Shown piece after piece: positions 32,685 to 39,578 of a DNA stretch of 52,549 nucleotides. Both the position numbers and the translations under genes were made by a program. The stretch is from PWVB01 sp964530185. GTDB taxonomy: Bacteria > Chloroflexota > Anaerolineae > B4-G1 > SLSP01. How positions within the stretch are numbered: the first letter of the stretch is position 1; each line of letters begins with the position of its first letter. The DNA lies in contig CAZHBB010000011.1 of NCBI GenBank assembly GCA_964530185.1, positions 1 through 52,549 of the forward strand, in the 5' to 3' direction. The notes below the pieces were generated by a model. It did no database searches. It had not been told where the DNA came from and was given only the letters and a program-made list of their open reading frames with translations.

Positions 32685-32780
32685 AATATTAAAACCCCCT
32701 TGGTCTTTGTGTGTTGCACTTATGCCACACTATCTGATTTGAGGACCATCATGATTTTAGAAGGTCCCTGTATAGTAAAT

Positions 32781-32808
32781 ATTATAACACGGCGCTCCTG
32801 TATGTCAA
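32781..32808 (-). promoter_or_regulatory. Consensus promoter of the PDO gene
   Basis: Minus strand TTGACA (32808-32803), 16 bases, TATAAT (32786-32781), with TG one base before the -10. Both hexamers are perfect. The predicted start near 32774 gives a leader of about 90 bases to the ATG at 32684. Confidence 0.85.
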
Positions 32809-32871
32809 CGTTAGAACGATATCGTATTAGAAATTCCAAGGGTCCTCTCAAGTGTTCAGGTGATACCGCAT

Positions 32872-32899
32872 TTGTCACACGGACGATTTTGGTTAGACT
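32872..32899 (+). promoter_or_regulatory. Leaderless-type promoter of the radical SAM gene
   Basis: TTGTCA (32872-32877), 16 bases, TAGACT (32894-32899). The ATG at 32908 follows after eight bases with no Shine-Dalgarno. Confidence 0.6.
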
Positions 32900-32907
32900 G
32901 CATCCCT

Positions 32908-34614
32908 ATGTACGACATGGTCTTTCTTCACGCTCCCAGCGTCTATGACTTTCGCGAACGGGCTACGCTGTGGGGTCCTATCTCTGATTTGATTCCTTCG
33001 ACCCCTGTGTTCGATATGTACCCCATCGGCTTCGCCACGTTGCTCGCTCATCTCCAAAGTCAGGGATATCGTGTTCGGATCGTCAACCTTGCCGCCCGTA
33101 TGGTTCGGTCGCCACGTTTTGACCCAGACCGGATGATAGCCCAATTGGAGGCACGGGTGTTTGGCATCGATCTCCACTGGCTGCCCCATGCGCATGGTGC
33201 GCTGGCGGTAGCTAAGCGGGTGAAGCGCTACCATCCTGATGCAGCGGTTGTATTGGGAGGATACTCGGCGACCTACTTCCATCGGGAACTCGTTGGCTTG
33301 CCGTGGGTCGACTACGTACTTCGTGGTGATAGCACGGAGTTGCCGCTGGAGCGTCTCATGGAGCACATTGTCCGGGGGACGCCGCCGATCGATGTGCCAA
33401 ATCTTACCTGGAGGACGCACGGGGGAGAGATACGTGTCAATGATCTCACGTATGTACCCCAGGTACTAGATGATCTCTCGCTGGACTACGGGAGTGTGGT
33501 ACGTTCTGTTGTACGTGATCTAGACCTCCTGAACTACATCCCATTCAGCCACTGGCTGGAATATCCGATCATGGCTGCGCTGACGGTAAAAGGGTGTACC
33601 CAGAACTGTGCTATCTGCGGCGGGTCTGCGGCAGCGGCACGTCTGCTCTCCGGGCGTGAACGGCCGGCCTATCGTGCGCCTGAGCGCCTTGCTGCCGATG
33701 TCCGACGGCTGGGCAGCATGAGCCGGGCGCCGGTGTTTGTGTTGGGAGATCTGCGCCAGGCAGGGATGGACTATGCCCGCCGCTTCTTCCGTGCGATTCA
33801 GGGATTTGAAGGCGCTGTGCTGGTTGAGTTTTTCTGGCCGGTGGATCGGGCATACGCTGAGGAACTGGCGGCTGCCCTGCCTAACTTCCTGGTGGAGTTC
33901 TCTCCGGAGTCCCACGATCCAAAGGTGCGCAAAGCTTCTGGCAAGCCCTACAGCAACGCAGGGATTGAGGAGACAATTGAAGCGTGCCTGACTGTCGGGG
34001 CGCGGAGGTTTGATCTCTTTTTCATGATTGGCCTCCCTCGCCAGTCCTCAACTTCGGTGTTGGATACCGTTGAGTACTGCCGGGGGCTGCTCAGTCGTTT
34101 CGACGATGGGCGGCTTATCCCCTTCATAGCACCGCTGGCCCCGTTTCTGGATCCTGGTAGCCTGGCGTATGAGCATCCTGAGCGCTTCGGGTACATACGG
34201 CGTGCGTGGACTCTGGATGATCATCGCCGGCTGCTGTTGCAGCCGACGTGGAAACATATTCTCTCGTACGAGACACGCTGGATGACCCGGGATGTGCTGG
34301 CTGACGTTACTTACGAGGCTGGGTTCAGGCTCAATCGCCTGAAGCGTGAGATGGGACTGATCAGCTTGGCTAAAGCCGAGGAGACCGAAGCGCGAATTGG
34401 CCAAGCGCGCCAACTTATGCAGCAGATTGAGTCTCTCATGCATCAGTACGAGGGGGCGGAGCTGGACCGGGCGCTGCTCAGGCTTAAGCCTCAGATCGAC
34501 AAAGCGAACACATCCACGGTATGCGACAAATCGGAGCTTGATGTGAAGGTGGGACTGGTCCCATTTAAGCTGCTGAATCTGGCGCGGATAGGCCTTGGTC
34601 TGGACACTGCATAG
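32908..34614 (+). CDS. B12-binding-domain radical SAM protein, unknown reaction
   Basis: 568 aa. The first ~180 residues form a cobalamin-binding-like Rossmann domain (YPIGFATLLAHLQSQGYRVRIVNL and VVLGGYSATYF), though the DxHxxG motif for His-on B12 binding is not evident. The radical SAM core starts at the CxxxCxxC motif Cys230, Cys234, Cys237 (KGCTQNCAIC). Other core elements are ALPNFLVEFSPESHDPKVR and FFMIGLPRQS. It resembles the family named after Thermoplasma Ta0216, whose reaction is unknown. The C-terminus has a helical segment rich in Glu and Gln. Methylation or another radical reaction on a membrane-lipid or cofactor substrate is conceivable but not shown. The ATG 32908 is chosen from the promoter position. 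Confidence 0.82.
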   Translation: MYDMVFLHAPSVYDFRERATLWGPISDLIPSTPVFDMYPIGFATLLAHLQSQGYRVRIVNLAARMVRSPRFDPDRMIAQLEARVFGIDLHWLPHAHGALAVAKRVKRYHPDAAVVLGGYSATYFHRELVGLPWVDYVLRGDSTELPLERLMEHIVRGTPPIDVPNLTWRTHGGEIRVNDLTYVPQVLDDLSLDYGSVVRSVVRDLDLLNYIPFSHWLEYPIMAALTVKGCTQNCAICGGSAAAARLLSGRERPAYRAPERLAADVRRLGSMSRAPVFVLGDLRQAGMDYARRFFRAIQGFEGAVLVEFFWPVDRAYAEELAAALPNFLVEFSPESHDPKVRKASGKPYSNAGIEETIEACLTVGARRFDLFFMIGLPRQSSTSVLDTVEYCRGLLSRFDDGRLIPFIAPLAPFLDPGSLAYEHPERFGYIRRAWTLDDHRRLLLQPTWKHILSYETRWMTRDVLADVTYEAGFRLNRLKREMGLISLAKAEETEARIGQARQLMQQIESLMHQYEGAELDRALLRLKPQIDKANTSTVCDKSELDVKVGLVPFKLLNLARIGLGLDTA

Positions 34615-34737
34615 TTGTCCACAGTTCCTCCAGTGTGGTAGTTGTGCAAGCACTGTAGGCTGTGTGACTCAGGAGTCGTTGAACCCTTATTGTACCCTAC
34701 GCAGCGACAGTAAACCGGTGCGCCTGACTCATGGGTG

Positions 34738-34765
34738 TTGCGGGGTCTGTCGCGTTGGGTACAAT
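34738..34765 (+). promoter_or_regulatory. Probable promoter of the PPK2 gene
   Basis: TTGCGG (34738-34743), 16 bases, TACAAT (34760-34765). AAGGAG follows at 34806-34811 before the start codon. Confidence 0.5.
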
Positions 34766-34814
34766 GGGGTGCTGGGACGCCAATCGGCATGAGGGTTGGG
34801 TTTATAAGGAGCGA

Positions 34815-35624
34815 ATGACTGTGGACTGCTATCGGGTTCAGCCAGGGACGAGCGTTGACCTCACTGAGTGGGACCCGCGTGATAAACGCGGCTTTGACGG
34901 CGGGAAGTCAGCGGGCAGGAAAGCCCTCAAACTCTTGCGCGGGCGCCTCGCCCAGCTTCAGGAGGTCCTCTACGCGGAAGGCAAGCATAAAGTGCTGATG
35001 GTGTTGCAGGCGATGGACACGGGCGGCAAAGACGGCACGATCCGGCATGTCTTCCGCGGGGTTAACCCGCAGGGCGTACGCGTCGCGAATTTCAAAGTGC
35101 CAAGCCGGGAAGAGTTGGCTCATGACTATCTGTGGCGGGTCCATCATCAGGTCCCGCGCAAGGGCGAGATCACTGTATTTAACCGCAGTCATTACGAAGA
35201 TGTGCTGGTCGTGCGCGTTCACAACCTGGTTCCCCCAGAGGTGTGGAGCCGTCGCTACGATCACATCAATGAGTTCGAGCGCATGCTGGCTGATGAGGGC
35301 ACTTTGATCCTGAAGTTCTACCTTCACATCAGCAAAGAGGAGCAGAAGAGGCGTCTCCAGGCACGCCTCGATCGTCCTGACAAGCGCTGGAAGTTTAATG
35401 TGGGGGATTTGAAGGAACGCTCGCGATGGGACGAGTATATGGCCGCGTACGAGGCCGTTTTGAGCAGAACCAGCACACCTTGGGCGCCTTGGTACATTGT
35501 CCCCGCTGATCGCAAGTGGTACCGAGATGTGGTCGTTGGCACGGTATTGGTTACCGCATTGCAGGGGCTCAATCTAGAGTATCCACAGCCGCAAGAAGAT
35601 CTCGACGGCGTCGTCATCTCGTAG
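34815..35624 (+). CDS. ppk2: Polyphosphate kinase 2 family (polyphosphate:nucleotide phosphotransferase)
   Basis: 269-aa cytosolic enzyme transferring phosphate between inorganic polyphosphate and ADP/AMP or GDP. The Walker A-like QAMDTGGKDGT (about 58-68), HVFRGVNPQG, the lid region FKVPSREELAHDYLWR and the Walker B-like FNRSHYEDVL are all present, followed by the KEEQKRRLQARLDRPDKRWKF lid. The sequence fits PPK2 class I/III more than a two-domain class II. ATG 34815 is only three bases after AAGGAG; the GTG two codons later would have better spacing. The frame upstream to 34731 overlaps the promoter and is not used. Confidence 0.9.
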   Translation: MTVDCYRVQPGTSVDLTEWDPRDKRGFDGGKSAGRKALKLLRGRLAQLQEVLYAEGKHKVLMVLQAMDTGGKDGTIRHVFRGVNPQGVRVANFKVPSREELAHDYLWRVHHQVPRKGEITVFNRSHYEDVLVVRVHNLVPPEVWSRRYDHINEFERMLADEGTLILKFYLHISKEEQKRRLQARLDRPDKRWKFNVGDLKERSRWDEYMAAYEAVLSRTSTPWAPWYIVPADRKWYRDVVVGTVLVTALQGLNLEYPQPQEDLDGVVIS

Positions 35625-35637
35625 GGCCTGCCGGTTC

Positions 35638-36560
35638 ATGCTAGGCATTCTGGTCAATATCCTGCTGCCTGTCTTCCTCGTAGCGGGAATTTCAGCGATC
35701 GCAACCGGTAAGCTATCGCTGGACGTGAAGACATTCTCTCGGGTCGCTTTCTATGTGTTTAGCCCTGCCATGGTCATTGATGCCTTGGTCAACTCGGACA
35801 TCAGGGCTACGAGTATGGCCAACTGGCACTGGGGCTAACGCTCATAGTCTTGACGCTCTGGGGCTTCAGTGAAGGTGTGGCACGCATGCTCAGACTTGAA
35901 AAGGCCACATATGTATCCTTTATCTTGACCACAATCCTCGCCAACACAGGTGACTATGGCTTACCAGTGAATCTGTTTGCGTTTGGTGAGTCTGGATTGG
36001 TGCGAGCCGCACTCGTGGTGACCGTAAATTCCATGCTGCGCTCAAGTCTGGGCGTCTACCTCGCGGCCCGCGGGATCTCGAGCGGTCGAAGGGAGACTTT
36101 TCGGAAAGTGCTGTCAGTGCCGGTGATCTATGCCGCAGCCGTTGGCCTGGTGTTCAACTTGACGGGCCTGACACTACCCGCGCCTATACTCAAAGCTGCT
36201 CACATCCTCGGGCAAGGACTGGTGCCTGCTTCACTAATGGTGCTGGGTGCTCAGTTGGCGACGGCCCTTCGGCACCGTCACCATGTCTCCCATTGGGCTC
36301 CGCTTATCGCTGTGTGCCTGGGGCGTCTGATTGTCGCTCCATTGCTGGCTTACGCTATTGGCGGGTTCATTGGCCTGAACCCTCTGGCCCGTCGCGTCTT
36401 GACTCTGGAGAGCGCAACGCCCTCGGCGGTTATGTCTCTCGTGTTAGCGACTGAATTTGACACCGATATTCCCTTCGCTGCTCTCTCGATCCTCACCACA
36501 ACGATGGCCAGCCTGGTCACGGTCACACTTTGGCTTACGTTCCTGATGCACGGGCAGTGA
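35638..36560 (+). pseudogene. AEC-family (auxin efflux carrier) permease, frameshifted
   Basis: The first part (35638-35838, 66 codons) reads LGILVNILLPVFLVAGISAI, the typical start of AEC permeases, and stops at a TAA right after the third helix begins. The rest continues in another frame to 36560 (from about 35820), where LALGLTLIVLTLWG completes that helix and the remaining helices follow, ending in SILTTTMASLVTVTLWLTF. Joined, they give ~306 aa, the usual length. A single-base deletion near 35815-35825 explains the break. It may be a real lesion or a sequencing error. AEC proteins export or import small organic anions. Confidence 0.8.
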
Positions 36561-36660
36561 CGTCTCTTGGTTCGTTAGCCTGTGGCGGTGAGGATCGCGC
36601 CGACCGGCAGCTCACCGAGATGTAAGCAGACGAGGGATTATCTAGAGTCGCCGTCGCCGG

Positions 36661-37435
36661 TCATGGGTGCTGCGTGGGGGGCAGGTTTAGCCGCCTTCGA
36701 CATTCGTCGAGAATTGTCACAGTGCGAGAGGCCCCGACGCGTGTGACGCCTAATGCACGCACCGCGAGGAGCCTGTCCAACGTCCGGATTCCCCCTGCTG
36801 CCTTGACCTGCACATGTGGCGGGGACGCACTTCGCATAAGCCTGAGGTCCTCGTCCGTAGCCCCTCCACTTCCATATCCCGTCGATGTTTTGACTCAATC
36901 GGCGCCCACCTCACCACAGATCTCACACAGCTTCAGTTTGTGCTCCTTCTCCAAATAGCAGTTTTCGAAGATGACCTTGATCTTCTGACCTGCTGCATGG
37001 ACAACCTCGACCACAGCTTGGATGTCTGCCCGCACATAGTCCCAATCTTCGCTCAGCACTTATGACCACCATGAGGAAACCCAACCGTCGTGCTTGCTTT
37101 AACTGTGCTGCCGGCCAGGANNNNNNNNNNNNNNNNNNNNNNNNNNNNNNNNNNNNNNNNNNNNNNNNNNNNNNNNNNNNNNNNNNNNNNNNNNNNNNNN
37201 NNNNNNNNNNNNNNNNNNNNCCACCATGAGGAAACCCAACCGTCGTGCTTGCTTTAACTGTGCTGCCGGCCAGGATCTCGGCACACCGCTTAAGATAATA
37301 GGGCATGATACACACGGTGGCGACGTTATACGCGATCCCGATCTTGCATCCTCTTTCGAGGTCGGTATCCGTAAGAGTCGGATTGAGTAGTGAATGGTCG
37401 ATCATTTTGGCAATCTGGTCGTACGTGTAGTCCAT
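36661..37435 (-). pseudogene. deoC: Deoxyribose-phosphate aldolase gene, disrupted and spanning a scaffold gap
   Basis: DeoC cleaves 2-deoxyribose-5-phosphate to glyceraldehyde-3-phosphate and acetaldehyde. The N-terminus (MDYTYDQIAKMIDHSLL, from ATG 37435 with GGGAGGAG upstream) is intact up to VGFPHG. The 100-N gap at 37121-37220 is bounded by the same ~52 bases, so it is a false join. Even without it, the sequence jumps from GFPHGGH straight to LSEDWDYVRADI, missing about 30 residues and changing frame. Further on, GAD-stop-VKTSTGYG has TGA (36897-36895) where Trp or Tyr is expected, just before the catalytic Lys region. The VKAAGGIR segment with the second Lys and the end at 36661 remain recognisable. 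Confidence 0.85.
37121..37220. other. Scaffold gap (100 Ns) with duplicated flanks
   Basis: Exactly 100 unknown bases. The 52 bases before it (about 37069-37120) recur at 37221-37272, which points to two contigs with overlapping ends joined by an arbitrary spacer. Confidence 0.95.
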
Positions 37436-37476
37436 GATCTCCTCCCTGTCCGAGTGTGATACCTCGATCTTAGCCG

Positions 37477-37495
37477 ATTGGCGATCTTTGCCAAT
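37477..37495. promoter_or_regulatory. Candidate PadR operator 1
   Basis: ATTGGC-N7-GCCAAT (37477-37482 and 37490-37495), a perfect inverted repeat between deoC and padR. Its right arm reads TTTGCCAATA, shared as TTTGTCAATA (opposite strand) with the second site over the padR promoter. Confidence 0.45.
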
Positions 37496-37541
37496 ATGGG
37501 AACAGCAAGCTCACTTCGCTCATAATTGGGAACTGGGCTTC

Positions 37542-37571
37542 TATTGACAAATTGGTAATAGTGGATATACT
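37542..37571 (+). promoter_or_regulatory. Promoter and candidate operator 2 of the padR-fusion gene
   Basis: TTGACA (37544-37549), 16 bases, TATACT (37566-37571). ATG 37578 follows after six bases, so the transcript should be leaderless. An imperfect 19-base palindrome (TATTGACAAATTGGTAATA, 37542-37560) covers the -35, suited to autorepression. Confidence 0.7.
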
Positions 37572-37577
37572 GGATAC

Positions 37578-38405
37578 ATGAAGTTCACACAACGGTCAGA
37601 TATCTGCAATGGGCGCGACTGTTCCCGGCGTCTGGGGCAGTTCCTGGACCCTGCGTTGCTTTTGCTCCTCGAGCAAAGGCCTGCTCACGGTTATACGCTT
37701 CTGAGCCGGATGCGGGAGTTCGGTCTGGAGTTCCTTCGCCCGACCGTGGTGTATCGTGCTTTACGAGATATGGAGGCAAGAGGGTGGGTGACCTCGACCT
37801 GGGAAGAGGAGGCCTCTCAGGGACCTCCGCGTCGCATCTATGCGTTGACGCCTATGGGGCGCGAGACTCTTCAGTGCTGTCTGGAACAGTTACGTGGTAT
37901 GCAGCAGATCATTGAGTATTTCTTGGCTCTTCATGCTGAACTGGCGAAACAGCCCGCAGCAGGAGCCGAGGGTGGGCCCTTGGAGGCTGGGGAAACTCAA
38001 GCTACAGATAAGGAGGCTTCGATGAAGGTCGTGATTCCCGCTAATGGTGTAGGTTTGGATGCGCCGATCAGCTCAGTGTTTGGCAGGTGTCCCACATTTG
38101 TGTTTGTGGACACTGAGACTATGGAGTGTGACAGCCAACCCAATCCTGCTGTCTCGATGCCGGGTGGTGCTGGGGCGCAGGCCACTCAGTTCGTGCTTCA
38201 AATAGGGGCGGAAGCGATCCTGGCGCCCAATATGGGCCCAAATGCTTTCCGTGTCGCAGCGGCGGCCGGTGTGCCTGTCTATCGACTGAAAGGCAGCACT
38301 GTGCGGGAAGCCGTGGATGCGTTTAGAGCGGGCGAGCTAACGCAAATTCAGACGCCGGGCGGTTCTCATGTGGGCATGGGACGCGGGCGTGGTCGTGCGT
38401 TCTAG
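37578..38405 (+). CDS. PadR-family regulator fused to an IssA/NifX-type metal-sulfur binding domain
   Basis: 275 aa. Residues 1-110 are a PadR winged helix (ALLLLLEQRPAHGYTLLSRM, RPTVVYRALRDMEARGWVTS, RRIYALTPMGRE) with a dimerisation helix to about 128 and Cys10/Cys15 near the start. A linker (129-148) leads into a Di-Nase_FeMo-co domain (149-275): MKVVIPANGVGLDAPISSVF, NPAVSMPGGAGAQATQFVL, ILAPNMGPNAF and a short Gly/Arg tail GMGRGRGRAF. This resembles IssA of Pyrococcus, which stores iron-sulfur as thioferrate. The fusion suggests a DNA-binding sensor of metal-sulfur clusters. Residue 149 is an ATG (38022) with AAGGAGG five bases before it, so the second half may also be made alone. Confidence 0.85.
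   Translation: MKFTQRSDICNGRDCSRRLGQFLDPALLLLLEQRPAHGYTLLSRMREFGLEFLRPTVVYRALRDMEARGWVTSTWEEEASQGPPRRIYALTPMGRETLQCCLEQLRGMQQIIEYFLALHAELAKQPAAGAEGGPLEAGETQATDKEASMKVVIPANGVGLDAPISSVFGRCPTFVFVDTETMECDSQPNPAVSMPGGAGAQATQFVLQIGAEAILAPNMGPNAFRVAAAAGVPVYRLKGSTVREAVDAFRAGELTQIQTPGGSHVGMGRGRGRAF
38010..38024 (+). promoter_or_regulatory. Internal Shine-Dalgarno and start codon in the padR-fusion gene
   Basis: AAGGAGG (38010-38016), five bases, ATG (38022-38024), in frame with the fusion. It would produce a separate 127-aa IssA-like protein ending at 38405. Confidence 0.65.
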
Positions 38406-38422
38406 GGGAGGAGGGGATAACA

Positions 38423-38800
38423 ATGTCTAAGCGTATTGCAATTTCCGTCCTTAGCGATGCAGGACTTGAGGCGACTGTAAGTCCACACTTTGGCCGCTGT
38501 CCCTACTTCACGCTCGTGGATGTGGAGGGACATACGGTACTGCACGTTGATGCAGTCGTTAATCCCTTCTATGCGCGTCACCAGCCCGGTCAGGTCCCTG
38601 GTTTCATTCAAAGTCTGGGTGCTCAGGTCATGTTGAGTGGGGGTATGGGGGGGCGAGCGGTGGAGTACTTCCGACAGTTGGGCATCGAAGCGGTTACTGG
38701 GGCGGCTGGCACGGCCCGCGAGACACTGAAGCGTTACCTCGGGGGTGAGCTTGATGGCGCAGAAGCCTGCACCGAAAGTGTGGAGCACGGCCACGGATAG
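38423..38800 (+). CDS. NifX/ORP-type dinitrogenase iron-molybdenum cofactor domain protein
   Basis: 125-aa single-domain protein of the NifB/NifX C-terminal family. It begins KRIAISVLSDAGLEATVSPHFGRCPYFTLVDV and has LGAQVMLSGGMGGRAVEYF, the ligand-loop region. Homologues such as the orange protein of Desulfovibrio bind a Mo-Cu-sulfur cluster, while MTH1175-like members have unknown ligand. It lacks the Gly/Arg tail of its neighbour but ends in HGHG, possibly metal-binding. AGGAGGGG precedes the ATG. No nif genes are nearby, so a nitrogenase role is not supported. Confidence 0.88.
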   Translation: MSKRIAISVLSDAGLEATVSPHFGRCPYFTLVDVEGHTVLHVDAVVNPFYARHQPGQVPGFIQSLGAQVMLSGGMGGRAVEYFRQLGIEAVTGAAGTARETLKRYLGGELDGAEACTESVEHGHG

Positions 38801-38828
38801 TTTGGATGTGGCACCGAGGAGGTGAGTG

Positions 38829-39311
38829 ATGGCAAAGGTTTGGATCGATGAGGCGCGGTGTGCAGGCTGTGGCGTATGTGTCACGGCGTGTCCGACTCAT
38901 GCGATCAAGGTGGTGGATGGCAAAGCCCGTGTGGATCTGACGCTATGCCGGGGCTGTGAGATCTGCGTTGGTGTCTGCCCGCTTGGCGCCATCGAGCCAG
39001 CAGTGGAAGGTGAGGTTGTTGAGGCCTCTACTGAGATGGACACTCAAGCTGCCAGAGCTGTCCAGCCTGCCAGGCCCCAGGCAGTGACTCGGGTGAGCGT
39101 TGCAAAGCCGGAGGTCCGTCGGGGGGCTGGTTTGCTCTTGGCGTTGGATGTGCTGCAAGGGGTCGCTGCGGTTGTGGACCGATGGCTGGCGAGTCGACCC
39201 AGACCCATGATCGATAGAGAGGGCGCGGTAAATACGGCATTGAGGCCTGCGGGCGCCGCTCGTGGGGTGGGGCGACGTGTGCGCTATCGGCGGCGTGGTC
39301 GTAGGATGTGA
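38829..39311 (+). CDS. Di-cluster 4Fe-4S ferredoxin-type protein with basic tail
   Basis: 160 aa. Two complete 4Fe-4S motifs are present: Cys11, 14, 17, 21 (CAGCGVCVTACP) and Cys40, 43, 46, 50 (CRGCEICVGVCP). The C-terminal ~110 residues are a low-complexity region ending in a strongly basic RRVRYRRRGRRM, so the protein is more than a simple ferredoxin; the tail may bind a membrane or an anionic partner. GAGGAGG lies six bases before ATG 38829, favouring it over the GTG one codon upstream. It is likely the electron carrier of the cluster. Confidence 0.87.
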   Translation: MAKVWIDEARCAGCGVCVTACPTHAIKVVDGKARVDLTLCRGCEICVGVCPLGAIEPAVEGEVVEASTEMDTQAARAVQPARPQAVTRVSVAKPEVRRGAGLLLALDVLQGVAAVVDRWLASRPRPMIDREGAVNTALRPAGAARGVGRRVRYRRRGRRM

Positions 39312-39358
39312 GAAGGTATTCCAACTACTGTTTATCGTTGACTGAAGGAGGTCGAGAG

Positions 39359-39571
39359 ATGGGTGTACTTGGCCGTGGGAGCGGCGGTGGACGTGGTGGC
39401 GGTGCCGGTCGAGGTCGTGGACAGGGACCCGGTCGGATGGGTGGTACCGGTGCTGGACCAGGCGGCGAGTGTGTTTGTCCTGCCTGTGGGCACCGTGAAC
39501 CCCATGTCGTTGGTCAACCATGTTATCGGAAGCGTTGTCCCAAGTGCGGTACTCCTATGGTAAGGTCATAG
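39359..39571 (+). CDS. Gly/Arg-rich zinc-ribbon microprotein
   Basis: 70 aa. Residues 1-36 are almost only Gly and Arg (GRGSGGGRGGGAGRGRGQ...), followed by a compact ribbon with Cys38, Cys40, Cys43, Cys55, Cys60 and Cys63 (CVCPACG ... CYRKRCPKCG). Small proteins of this ribbon type occur next to NifX-type genes in other anaerobes. The Gly/Arg part echoes the tail of the IssA-like domain two genes upstream. AAGGAGG lies seven bases before ATG 39359; the in-frame start at 39308 overlaps the ferredoxin stop and has no such signal. Confidence 0.8.
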   Translation: MGVLGRGSGGGRGGGAGRGRGQGPGRMGGTGAGPGGECVCPACGHREPHVVGQPCYRKRCPKCGTPMVRS

Positions 39572-39578
39572 GGTGCCC

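Noticed and set aside
18751..32790. Similar AT-rich strings TATACTAAATATT (18751) and TATAGTAAATATT (32771) as a shared operator
   Set aside because: Only two sites, one overlapping a -10 box and one after another -10; resemblance of AT-rich promoter DNA by chance is likely.
34615..34623. TTGTCCACA resembling a DnaA box
   Set aside because: Single site with one mismatch, no cluster of boxes, no AT-rich unwinding element, and dnaN is 15 kb away without dnaA.
35638..36560. Programmed frameshift in the AEC permease
   Set aside because: No slippery heptamer or downstream stem is visible near 35820; AEC genes are not known for this.
36895..36897. In-frame TGA in deoC read as selenocysteine or as tryptophan
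   Set aside because: DeoC has no Cys/Sec there, no SECIS-like structure is evident, and all other genes in the window use TGA as stop. A nonsense change or error is simpler, the more so as the gene has other lesions.
37068..37273. A 52-base direct repeat around an unknown segment, as a possible insertion target-site duplication or recombination site
   Set aside because: The spacer is exactly 100 Ns and the repeats lie within the deoC coding sequence; overlapping contig ends explain it better than a mobile element.
38423..38800. Nitrogen-fixation function for the NifX-type proteins
   Set aside because: No nifH, nifD, nifK, nifE, nifN or nifB radical SAM domain in the window; the domain family is much broader than nitrogenase assembly.
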